A stretch of DNA of 22,314 nt, from assembly GCA_910578305.1 (NCBI GenBank), contig CAJTQH010000034.1:1-22314 (forward strand), read 5' to 3'. The translations under genes were made by a program, and so were the position numbers. The number at the start of each line of letters is the position of its first letter. The stretch's first letter is position 1. Shown here one piece after another: positions 1 through 5,905 of the stretch. This stretch comes from an uncultured Muribaculaceae bacterium. Lineage in GTDB: Bacteria > Bacteroidota > Bacteroidia > Bacteroidales > Muribaculaceae. The notes beneath the pieces were generated by a model. The model was not told where the DNA came from. It made no database searches and saw only the letters and a list, made by a program, of their open reading frames with translations.

Positions 1-2
1 GC

Positions 3-102
3 GGGAGGGCTTCCAGCCCTCGCATTTACAACTAAAGCGTTGCCCCGCAAAACGTCCCATGCGAATTGCATACGTTATCGCGCGACGGCTGGAAGCCGTC
101 CC
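3..102. repeat. Paired-hairpin (BIME-like) repeat, copy 1
   Basis: Two short palindromes face each other in inverted orientation, at 3-23 and 82-102. The first contains GAGGGCT-TCC-AGCCCTC and the second GACGGCT-GGA-AGCCGTC, each a perfect 7-bp stem with a 3-nt loop. The two arms are also near-perfect reverse complements of each other, so the unit can fold as two small hairpins or one long one. The spacer carries the segment CGAATTGCATACGTTATC, which recurs in copy 2. The architecture resembles REP/BIME elements, but I see no transposase in the window and cannot name the family. Confidence 0.75.
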
Positions 103-130
103 ACCTATTTTAGCGGCAGTCGAAAATGCA

Positions 131-245
131 GGAGGGATGGTGTTACAGACATTAAAAATAATCAGATGCTATCCAGGATCTATAGCGATTGAATTGTATG
201 AAATCTAAATTCAAGAATTTTTAGTGCCTGTAACACCATCTCTCC
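131..245. repeat. 115-bp inverted-repeat element, MITE-like
   Basis: The arms 131-159 and 217-245 are 29 nt long and match in reverse complement at 26 of 29 positions. Both ends begin GGAGRGATGGTGTTACAG when read inward. The 57-nt centre is AT-rich and has no open reading frame of note. No target-site duplication is obvious at the edges. It could be a miniature inverted-repeat transposable element or a long structured RNA hairpin; the sequence alone does not decide. Confidence 0.6.
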
Positions 246-278
246 TATATTTTTTATGGCAACAACGCTATTTGTGGC

Positions 279-299
279 GGACGCACCAATGGCGCGTCC
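279..299. repeat. Short palindrome with 3-nt loop
   Basis: GGACGCACC-AAT-GGCGCGTCC forms a 9-bp stem with one A/C mismatch and a 3-nt loop. The size and loop length match the neighbouring hairpins, so it probably belongs to the same class of intergenic palindromes. Confidence 0.6.
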
Positions 300-342
300 C
301 TACTAATTATTCGGATTTGAGTTGCAAAACGTAATCATAGGA

Positions 343-425
343 GGGAGGGCTTCCAGCCCTCGCATTCCCATCTAAAGTCGGCATCGAATTGCATACGTTA
401 TCATGCGACGGCTGGAAGCCGTCCC
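343..425. repeat. Paired-hairpin (BIME-like) repeat, copy 2
   Basis: The 21-nt arms at 343-363 and 405-425 are identical to the arms of copy 1 (3-23 and 82-102). The spacer is shorter (41 nt against 58 nt) but keeps CGAATTGCATACGTTATC. The arms are fully conserved while spacer length varies, which suggests that the palindromes are the maintained part. Confidence 0.75.
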
Positions 426-452
426 TCCTATGCTTTGTGGTTGGGAGGATGC

Positions 453-469
453 GAGGGCAAGATGCCCTC
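453..469. repeat. Single 17-nt hairpin related to the paired repeats
   Basis: GAGGGCA-AGA-TGCCCTC is a perfect 7-bp stem with a 3-nt loop, flanked by GGGAGGAT and CCCTCCTAC. It resembles one half of the paired-hairpin units with altered inner bases. Confidence 0.6.
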
Positions 470-556
470 CCTCCTACCTTTAGTGACTGGTAATTTATTG
501 AAGCATGCAACAAACCGCGTCTCACCCGGGCTTTGTAATGTGGGGTGGGGAAATGC

Positions 557-592
557 GTAGCGGCAGACTGAGGGATGTCAGTCTGCCGCTAC
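557..592. repeat. Perfect 14-bp inverted repeat
   Basis: GTAGCGGCAGACTG at 557-570 pairs perfectly with 579-592 across an 8-nt loop. A partial copy of the arm (TAGCGGCAGTC) occurs at 111-121. It lies about 90 nt beyond the stop of the minus-strand ribosomal operon, so it could act as a transcript-end hairpin for that operon, but no T-run follows it on the minus strand. Confidence 0.65.
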
Positions 593-680
593 GGTTGGTG
601 CGGGATGTCCGCTGTATGTTTCGCACAATGTGGCATTGTGTCGCCAATGCCGTTTGTGTCAGAATTTCAGATTTATAATC

Positions 681-830
681 TTACTTAAGGACGCTCTGTA
701 CAGCATCGTTGGGAACCATCTGTTCCTGGAAAGTGTAAGCACCTGTCTTGGGCGACTTAACGACTTTGATAACCTTGCTGTAGGTACGACCTTCACCTTT
801 TTGCAGTGATGCGACGGTTTTCTTTGCCAT
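681..830 (-). CDS. DUF4295 small basic protein
   Basis: This 49-residue protein begins MAKKTVASLQKGEGRTYSKV and ends DAVQSVLK. It matches the DUF4295 family, a Bacteroidota-specific small protein usually encoded directly after L28 and L33; its function is not established, but the context and basic charge suggest a ribosome-linked role. It starts 12 nt after the rpmG stop and is the last gene of the three-gene operon. No strong Shine-Dalgarno sequence is present, as is normal in this phylum. Downstream, toward position 1, lies gene-free palindromic DNA rather than another operon member. Confidence 0.9.
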   Translation of the reverse strand: MAKKTVASLQKGEGRTYSKVIKVVKSPKTGAYTFQEQMVPNDAVQSVLK

Positions 831-842
831 ATCTAAGGATTA

Positions 843-1031
843 TTATTTGATTTCTTTATGTACGGTTACTTTCTTGAGGATGGGGTTGTATTTCTTGAGC
901 TCAAGACGCTCAGTGGTGTTCTTGCGGTTCTTGGTGGTGATGTAGCGCGAAGTACCGGGCATACCACTTGCTTTGTGTTCAGTGCATTCGAGGATTACCT
1001 GCACGCGATTACCTTTAGCTTTCTTTGCCAT
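843..1031 (-). CDS. rpmG: 50S ribosomal protein L33
   Basis: This 62-residue protein has the L33 pattern: a basic N-terminus (MAKKAKGNRVQVILECTEHK), then SRYITTKNRKNT and a lysine-rich tail ending KEIK. It is a component of the large ribosomal subunit near the E site. The zinc-binding cysteine pairs found in some L33 proteins are absent; only one cysteine is present, as in the zinc-free form. It lies 5 nt after rpmB and 12 nt before the DUF4295 gene, so the three are surely co-transcribed. Confidence 0.96.
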   Translation of the reverse strand: MAKKAKGNRVQVILECTEHKASGMPGTSRYITTKNRKNTTERLELKKYNPILKKVTVHKEIK

Positions 1032-1036
1032 CGTAG

Positions 1037-1294
1037 TTAGAATTGTAGATATTTTATTTCAGTTAGATAACCCTTCTTGGCTGCTTCCTTAATAGCGGCG
1101 TCGAGACCGTTTTTGTTGATGGTACGCAGACCGTTGGCTGAGATAGTTAAGAGAATCCAAGCCTGCTGTTCAACCCAGAAAAATTTCTTGGTGAAGAGGT
1201 TGACGTTGAATTTGCGCTTGGTACGACGCTTGGAGTGGCTGACGTTGTTGCCCACCATAGCTTTCTTGCCTGTAATTTGACAAATCTTTGACAT
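1037..1294 (-). CDS. rpmB: 50S ribosomal protein L28
   Basis: This 85-residue protein begins MSKICQITGKKAMVGNNVSH and carries the L28 core SKRRTKRKFNVNL, a basic RNA-contacting segment, then LLTISANGLRTINKNGLDAAI. It is a large-subunit protein. It is the first gene of the rpmB-rpmG-DUF4295 operon and is preceded by a leader of roughly 130 nt downstream of the promoter at 1431-1462. The leader contains weak inverted repeats (ATGCG/CGCAT near 1341 and 1384) that could be regulatory, but I cannot show this. Confidence 0.96.
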   Translation of the reverse strand: MSKICQITGKKAMVGNNVSHSKRRTKRKFNVNLFTKKFFWVEQQAWILLTISANGLRTINKNGLDAAIKEAAKKGYLTEIKYLQF

Positions 1295-1430
1295 GGCTGT
1301 TTGTGTTACTTAGCTCTGTTATTGTTAATGTTGTTAACCTATGCGTTTCATGGCCGCCATCTCAGTTCTCATATCACTGCTAAGCGCATCATTTTTAACA
1401 GCTTTACAGGATGAGCCACGAAACAGAGTG

Positions 1431-1462
1431 CAAAGTAACTAAAAATTCCGGTAACGGCCAAA
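1431..1462 (-). promoter_or_regulatory. Promoter of the rpmB operon
   Basis: Read on the minus strand, TTTG (1459-1462) is followed after 20 bp by TTACTTTG (1431-1438). This fits the Bacteroides consensus TTTG, 19-21 bp, TAnnTTTG with one mismatch. It predicts a transcript start near 1425. Confidence 0.55.
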
Positions 1463-1548
1463 CTTTTCAGTGTATTTTGTATAAATAATTGCAGTAATCG
1501 GATGACGAGAGTGTGTATCGGTGAGATATATCAATGTGTGACGGTATT

Positions 1549-1580
1549 TTTGGTGGGGTGAGAATAAATAATTAATTTTG
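1549..1580 (+). promoter_or_regulatory. Promoter of B12 unit 1
   Basis: TTTG at 1549-1552 and TAATTTTG at 1573-1580 are separated by 20 bp, an exact match to the Bacteroides-type promoter. The predicted start lies immediately before the riboswitch, as expected for a leader-controlled operon. Confidence 0.75.
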
Positions 1581-1582
1581 TG

Positions 1583-1737
1583 TCGCTTCGGAATAGGGAA
1601 CCGGGTGTAAATCCCGGACAGTACCCGCTGCTGTGAGTCCTTCCGACGGGTGGCGCACACTTGGCCATTGGAGCTGATGAGGCTCTGAGAAGGCGTGCTT
1701 CATCCTGGACGAGTCAGAAAACCTGCCGACAGCGAAG
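1583..1737 (+). ncRNA. Cobalamin riboswitch 1
   Basis: The conserved cobalamin-aptamer blocks occur in order: GGGAA-CCGGGTGTAAATCCCGG (1596-1617), ACAGTACCCGCTGCTGTGAG (1618-1637), GGCCATTGGAGC, CTCTGAGAAGGC and the B12 box AGTCAGAAAACCTGCCG (1712-1728). A closing stem TCGCT/AGCGA (1583-1587 with 1731-1735) is visible. By family knowledge it binds adenosyl- or methyl-type corrinoids and lowers expression of the genes behind it. No T-rich terminator follows; a small hairpin at 1770-1794 just before the start codon suggests control of translation, which is inference. Confidence 0.92.
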
Positions 1738-1769
1738 ATTGGACAATAGTAATGTATATTAGACTCGTT

Positions 1770-1794
1770 GGGCCTGCGGGATTTATTCAGGCTT
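1770..1794 (+). promoter_or_regulatory. Possible expression-platform hairpin of riboswitch 1
   Basis: GCCTG at 1772-1776 pairs with CAGGC at 1788-1792, extendable by two G-U pairs. It sits about 12 nt upstream of the chosen ATG at 1806 and lacks a following T-run. It could hide the ribosome-entry region when B12 is bound. Confidence 0.35.
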
Positions 1795-1805
1795 CGGTGA
1801 AAGTG

Positions 1806-3575
1806 ATGACTGTTAGAACAACGGCTTTTGTGCCACGTCTTATAGGTGGCCTGTTGATAGTGATGCTGGCTGTGGCCGGTATGTCGTGTAACAAAGATGA
1901 GGAATTGACGGTAACAGGCCGTCCGGTGATTGAGTTTGATGTGGCCGACGGCGTGTATACTGTGAAGCCGGGATGTGAGTTGCGTATAGTGCCGATGGTG
2001 ACCAACGGCGCGGATGCCACTTATGAGTGGACAATGGACGGACGTGTGGTGAGCCGTGAACGGATACTGTCATATACGTGGGAGGAGAAGGGGACTTATT
2101 ATGTGACTCTTACGGTGACCAATGCTGCCGGCTCGGTGAGCGAGGAGGCGCGTGTGGAGGTGGTGGATGCCACTCCGCCCACGATATCGCTGGCAATGGA
2201 TGCCGACGGTACGCTGACGGTGGTGAAGGGTGCAGTGTGTGAACTGCGTCCGCGTTTTCAGCATTCGGATATGGAGGGCTTTGAAGTGCGCTGGCTTGTG
2301 GATGGAGTGGAGGAGGGCCGTGGCGAGGCATTTGCCTTCAGCCGCAATGCGACCGGTCGCTACCGTGTGGTGATAGAGGCGAGCAATGTTGATGGGAAAT
2401 CGCAGCTTGAAGTGACGATGGTGGTGGTGGATAGTTTGCCTCAGAAGCTACGTTTTGAGCCGGTGTCTTATTTTACAGAGTCGACCACGCGCTACACTTT
2501 TGCAGGCCGTGGTGTGTGTCTGAAACCTGTGGCCGAGAATATAGCAGCCGATGTCACGTGGCGGTGGAGCGTGGACGGGTTGCCGGCCGACTGCCACGAG
2601 CAGATGATGAAGTTTACGCCTCAGAGTCCGGGTATGTACACGGTGACCGTGGCTGCCGGTGATGCGGAGGCTTCGGTGACGGTGGTGTGTGTTGATGTCA
2701 CGGAGCAGCAGCGTATGCGTGCGGCCACGGGGGCGAGCAGTGCGTATGTAGATAAGGTGTATGAGTATGTGCCGGCTCCCGGCCAGTTTATAGGCGATGA
2801 CTCGTCGGCAGGGGGTATGCCTGTGAGCGTGAGGACACATGAGGCGGCCAAGGATTGGGCTAAGTCGAGGCTTGATGCGGGCTTGTTTGTGTCGCTCGGT
2901 GCATGGGGCGGATATGTCGTGGCCGGGTTTGACCATAGTGTGGCTGCCGGCGCGGGAGAGTATGACATAGCGATATACGGCAATGCCATAGAAACGTCGA
3001 ACGAGCCCGGCATAGTGTGGGTGATGCAGGATGTGAACGGCAACGGATTGCCTGACGACGAATGGTATGAGCTGAAGGGCAGCGACTATGCGGCTCCCGG
3101 GACGCGTAGAGACTATGCGGTGACGTATTACAGAGCCGGTGGCAGTGGCATGAGTGTGGAGTGGATAGACTGTGACGGCACACGCGGGCTGGTGGACTAC
3201 ATATATACGCATCACAAGCAGGCGGATTATTATCCGGCATGGATAGAGCCGTCATCATATACGTTGCGCGGTACCAGGCTTGAGGCCAAAAGCGTGAGAA
3301 ACGATGTGACCGGCCAGTGGAGTAATCCGGCATACGGCTGGGGATATGCCGATAACTGCGGCAGCGATCAGCTGGCGGTGGGCTCGGCGGCCGACGGCAG
3401 CGGTCAGCGAGTGGGACTGAAGGTGGCCAATGCCGTGATGGCCGACGGCAGTGCTGTGGAGCTGCTCTATGTGGACTTCGTGAAGGTGCAGAGCGGTGTG
3501 ATGTCGCAGTGCGGAGTGCTGGGCGAAGTGTCGACCGAGGTGTGCCGCATGGCCGACTATACAATGATGAAATAA
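1806..3575 (+). CDS. Surface lipoprotein with PKD-like repeats, B12-regulated
   Basis: This 589-residue lipoprotein has a hydrophobic signal ending AVAGMSC (Cys28), followed by NKDEE, the acidic pattern linked to surface export in Bacteroidota. Residues about 40-305 form three immunoglobulin/PKD-like repeats (motifs ATYEWTMDGR, GTYYVTLTVTNAAGSVS, GRYRVVIEASNVDGKSQ). Residues about 314-589 form a conserved C-terminal domain starting YVDKVYEYVPAPGQFIGDD, with SLGAWGGYVVAGFDHS and a calcium-loop-like DVNGNGLPDDEW. The ATG at 1806 is chosen because it starts directly at the signal peptide; earlier in-frame starts (1695, 1752) lie within or close to the riboswitch. As first gene behind riboswitch 1 it is probably a surface corrinoid-capture or accessory protein. 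Biochemical function is inferred from context only. Confidence 0.85.
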   Translation: MTVRTTAFVPRLIGGLLIVMLAVAGMSCNKDEELTVTGRPVIEFDVADGVYTVKPGCELRIVPMVTNGADATYEWTMDGRVVSRERILSYTWEEKGTYYVTLTVTNAAGSVSEEARVEVVDATPPTISLAMDADGTLTVVKGAVCELRPRFQHSDMEGFEVRWLVDGVEEGRGEAFAFSRNATGRYRVVIEASNVDGKSQLEVTMVVVDSLPQKLRFEPVSYFTESTTRYTFAGRGVCLKPVAENIAADVTWRWSVDGLPADCHEQMMKFTPQSPGMYTVTVAAGDAEASVTVVCVDVTEQQRMRAATGASSAYVDKVYEYVPAPGQFIGDDSSAGGMPVSVRTHEAAKDWAKSRLDAGLFVSLGAWGGYVVAGFDHSVAAGAGEYDIAIYGNAIETSNEPGIVWVMQDVNGNGLPDDEWYELKGSDYAAPGTRRDYAVTYYRAGGSGMSVEWIDCDGTRGLVDYIYTHHKQADYYPAWIEPSSYTLRGTRLEAKSVRNDVTGQWSNPAYGWGYADNCGSDQLAVGSAADGSGQRVGLKVANAVMADGSAVELLYVDFVKVQSGVMSQCGVLGEVSTEVCRMADYTMMK

Positions 3576-3613
3576 AAGGATTACAAACAAGATAAAAGAC
3601 AAACAGATAAGAG

Positions 3614-4486
3614 ATGAAAAAAGTAATGAGAATGAAGGCGGCGCTTGCCATGATGGCTATGGCCGTGGCTATGGTATCGTGTTCGGACGATGAAGCGGAT
3701 ATGCCGCGCGTGAACGTGCGTGTGATCGACTTCGAAAGACCGGCTATAACGGTAGCCGGCCCGACATCGTATGGCGCAAACATGTATTCGAACTTCGACG
3801 GAGTGAAATTTACCGGCGCGTCGATAGAGGTGGAGCGAGGTGTGAATCTGGAATTCGGCCTTAACTCGGATGTGTACAGCGCATCGCCCGAGATGTCTAA
3901 CGGCGGTATGTTTCTGTCGAGATGGAACTACCGTTCGAATCCTGCAGACAAGAGCGGCAACTGGTGGTACACGTATGAAAACCAATGCTCGGTGTACAAC
4001 GCAGCGTCGACCGACGGAGCCAATGAAGGCGCCGGTGTGGACGGGTCGAACACATTTGCCATAATCACGGGTGCCGATGCTACTGCCGCGTCGATGCAGT
4101 TTTCAGCCGGGGCCGAGTATGAGGTGAGCGGCATGTATGTGTGTCCGACATCGTATCTCTATGGTGTGGCGGTGAACGGCAATGACTTCGCATTGTCGCT
4201 CGAGCGCACACGCGGATGGCTCAAGGTGATGGCCTATGGCTATGACGCCGCAGGAAATCCTACAAACGGCGGCCAGCCCGTGGAGATGTATGTGTGTGAC
4301 TATCGCAATTCAAATGCTCCGGTGAAGATATCGGACAAATGGACGATGTGGGATATGTCGCAGCTCGGACGTGTGAACAAAGTGAAATTTGACTTTGACG
4401 GTTCGGACAAGGGCCAGTGGGGTATAAACACACCCACATATCTCTGTGTGGACAATATACGTCTGGTGTTGAGTTACAATTATTAA
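3614..4486 (+). CDS. DUF4465 lipoprotein A, B12-regulated
   Basis: This 290-residue protein has a lipoprotein signal ending AMVSC (Cys23) and an acidic SDDEAD segment just after it, so it is probably displayed on the cell surface. The body matches DUF4465: VIDFERP at its start, then AGPTSYGAN, WWYTYENQCSVYN, STDGANEGAG, NPTNGGQPVE and a C-terminal KFDFDGSD. It starts 38 nt after the PKD-type gene and is surely in the same transcript under riboswitch 1. It is clearly paralogous to the product at 4886-5776. Surface B12-binding lipoproteins (the BtuH type) occur in Bacteroides B12 loci; whether this is one cannot be told here. Confidence 0.88.
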   Translation: MKKVMRMKAALAMMAMAVAMVSCSDDEADMPRVNVRVIDFERPAITVAGPTSYGANMYSNFDGVKFTGASIEVERGVNLEFGLNSDVYSASPEMSNGGMFLSRWNYRSNPADKSGNWWYTYENQCSVYNAASTDGANEGAGVDGSNTFAIITGADATAASMQFSAGAEYEVSGMYVCPTSYLYGVAVNGNDFALSLERTRGWLKVMAYGYDAAGNPTNGGQPVEMYVCDYRNSNAPVKISDKWTMWDMSQLGRVNKVKFDFDGSDKGQWGINTPTYLCVDNIRLVLSYNY

Positions 4487-4502
4487 AAAAATTATCCATT
4501 GC

Positions 4503-4533
4503 TTGCAGAGATGGTGTGAAAAGACTATCTTTG
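4503..4533 (+). promoter_or_regulatory. Promoter of B12 unit 2
   Basis: TTG at 4503-4505 and TATCTTTG at 4526-4533 are separated by 20 bp, fitting the Bacteroides-type promoter. It lies just after the DUF4465-A stop and directly before riboswitch 2, so the second half of the locus has its own transcription start. Confidence 0.75.
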
Positions 4534-4536
4534 CGA

Positions 4537-4693
4537 TGATTTTTCAGGCTAAGGGAATCAGGTGAGAATCCTGAACAGTACCCGCTGCTGTGAGTCCGGT
4601 GTCAGCCGACACTGATATGTGCAACAAGCCATTGGAGCTGCAGCTCTGAGAAGGCGCACAGAAGGACGAGTCAGAAGACCTGCCGAGAAATCG
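4537..4693 (+). ncRNA. Cobalamin riboswitch 2
   Basis: The same ordered blocks as riboswitch 1 are present: GGGAATCAGGTGAGAATCC, then a 23-nt core (4575-4597) identical to 1618-1640, GCCATTGGAGC, CTCTGAGAAGGC and the B12 box AGTCAGAAGACCTGCCG (4669-4685). The flanking arms differ, so this is a diverged homologue, not an assembly copy. It precedes DUF4465-B, the btuG-like gene and the btuB-like gene. A strong terminator at 4811-4846 between the aptamer and the start codon suggests control by transcription termination. Confidence 0.93.
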
Positions 4694-4810
4694 TAGAGAA
4701 GAGATGCCTGCGGGAATATACGGGTATGCTTGACAAAAATATGACGGATCGGCATGCAGCTGCTTAAGGTGTGCATTGCGGTCCGGATGGTCCGGCAATT
4801 AAATCAGTAT

Positions 4811-4852
4811 AATCCCACGTATCGCTTCCGATGTGTGGGATTTGTTTTATTA
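4811..4852 (+). terminator. Leader terminator behind riboswitch 2
   Basis: AATCCCAC (4811-4818) pairs with GTGGGATT (4835-4842), and the stem continues through two G-U pairs and ATCG/CGAT to a CTTC loop, giving about 14 bp. TGTTTTATTAT follows. It sits 44 nt before the ATG at 4886 and inside the leader, where an intrinsic terminator would be the off-state of a riboswitch. Confidence 0.7.
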
Positions 4853-4885
4853 TAGACCTAATATTTAATTGTAAACCAAACATTC

Positions 4886-5776
4886 ATGTACAAGTTTAAC
4901 AAACTTTCGGCCTCAGTGCTGACCTTGTTGCTGGCCGCAATGGCCACATCCTGCTCCGATGACAATGACGAACCGTCGGGAGCGCGCTATGCAGTAATAG
5001 ACTTTGAAAACAGCGGCGTGACGCTCGCCGGGCCTACATCGTATGGTGCAAATCTGTATGCCGGTGCCGACGGTCAGTTTACAGAGGGTGAAGTGGCTGT
5101 GACTGACAACATAAAGCTTCATTTCGGTATCAATGAAAGTATGTGGAGCGAAGAGATAGACTTTTATGGCGGCGGCATGGCTCTGTCGAAGTGGAATCAC
5201 CGTACAAGCATAGATGGAAAATCGGCCATGTGGTGGTATTCGTATGAGAATCAGTGCTCGGTCTATAACGTGAATTCGACCGACGGAGCAAACAATGGTG
5301 CCGGCGCTGATGGTTCTGATACATTTGCCGTGATATTCGGCTATCGTGACAATAATTCGATGAGCAATCGTGCAAGCATGAATTTTACAGGCGATGCCGA
5401 ACTTCAGGTGCGCAGCATAGCGCTATGCTCGACTTCGTATGTATACGGCACACTGATGAATCCCAATCCCTACGGCATTACTCCGGACAAGAACATAGAG
5501 GAAGCCAAAGGATGGTTTATGATACAGGCCTACGGCTTTGACGCAGACGGAAATCCTACCAACGGCGGCCAGCCTGTGGAAAAGTACATATGTGACTACC
5601 GCGACGATGCCAACCCTAAAGTGCCGGCCATAAATTCATGGCAGATATGGGATGTGTCGGCTCTGGGCAAAGTGAACAAGATCGAGTTTGACTTTAAGGG
5701 ATCGGATGTGGGTACGTATGGCCTCAATACTCCGGCATACGCCTGCCTGGATAATATAATGGTGGAACTACCGTAA
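4886..5776 (+). CDS. DUF4465 lipoprotein B, B12-regulated
   Basis: This 296-residue lipoprotein has a signal ending AMATSC (Cys23) followed by SDDNDE, pointing to surface display. The DUF4465 body shares long motifs with lipoprotein A: AGPTSYGANLY, WWYSYENQCSVYN, STDGANNGAGADGS, AYGFDADGNPTNGGQPVE and NKIEFDFKGSD. The middle (about residues 155-205) differs most and includes a longer insert around LMNPNPYGITPDKN, a likely place for changed ligand choice. It is the first gene behind riboswitch 2 and the leader terminator. A corrinoid-binding role is inferred from context. Confidence 0.88.
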   Translation: MYKFNKLSASVLTLLLAAMATSCSDDNDEPSGARYAVIDFENSGVTLAGPTSYGANLYAGADGQFTEGEVAVTDNIKLHFGINESMWSEEIDFYGGGMALSKWNHRTSIDGKSAMWWYSYENQCSVYNVNSTDGANNGAGADGSDTFAVIFGYRDNNSMSNRASMNFTGDAELQVRSIALCSTSYVYGTLMNPNPYGITPDKNIEEAKGWFMIQAYGFDADGNPTNGGQPVEKYICDYRDDANPKVPAINSWQIWDVSALGKVNKIEFDFKGSDVGTYGLNTPAYACLDNIMVELP

Positions 5777-5804
5777 AAGAACAGCTAATTCTGTCTAATT
5801 CGAT

Positions 5805-5844
5805 GTTTCCCCGGAGGCGATACAAGGTATTGCTTCGGGGAAAC
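5805..5844 (+). terminator. Hairpin between DUF4465-B and btuG-like gene
   Basis: GTTTCCCCG (5805-5813) pairs with CGGGGAAAC (5836-5844), extendable by nearby GC pairs, and TATATTTT follows. It may be a weak terminator or an RNA-processing or stability hairpin that sets different levels for the lipoprotein and the receptor genes downstream. Confidence 0.5.
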
Positions 5845-5905
5845 TATATTTTAGCAGCACGTATGACACGGACTTTTGCATTTAAACATTAATTTTGCAA
5901 CAGAA

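Noticed and set aside
1..470. CRISPR array suggested by repeated GAGGGCTTCCAGCCC-type sequences
   Set aside because: The copies are two inverted pairs with uneven spacing and a conserved spacer, not direct repeats with unique spacers, and no cas genes are present.
307..525. 72-residue minus-strand reading frame in the repeat block
   Set aside because: It runs through the palindromic repeats and its sequence is the translation of those repeats; no family resemblance.
1295..1425. Regulatory leader or short upstream peptide before rpmB
   Set aside because: Only weak 5-bp inverted repeats and very short frames are visible; not enough to claim autoregulation.
1439..1660. 73-residue minus-strand reading frame upstream of rpmB
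   Set aside because: It overlaps the rpmB promoter, the unit 1 promoter and the first half of riboswitch 1, so it is a chance frame.
1695..1805. Longer N-terminus for the PKD lipoprotein starting at 1695 or 1752
   Set aside because: 1695 lies inside the riboswitch aptamer and 1752 adds a non-conserved leader before a complete lipoprotein signal that begins at 1806.
2448..3783. Long antisense reading frames (255, 140 and 307 residues) across the PKD gene
   Set aside because: The opposite strand carries a clear lipoprotein with domain motifs; the antisense frames are rich in His, Arg, Pro and Ser as expected from GC-biased shadows.
5876..5905. TTG start for the btuG-like gene
   Set aside because: The ATG at 5906 begins directly with a standard lipoprotein signal peptide; the extra ten residues spoil it.
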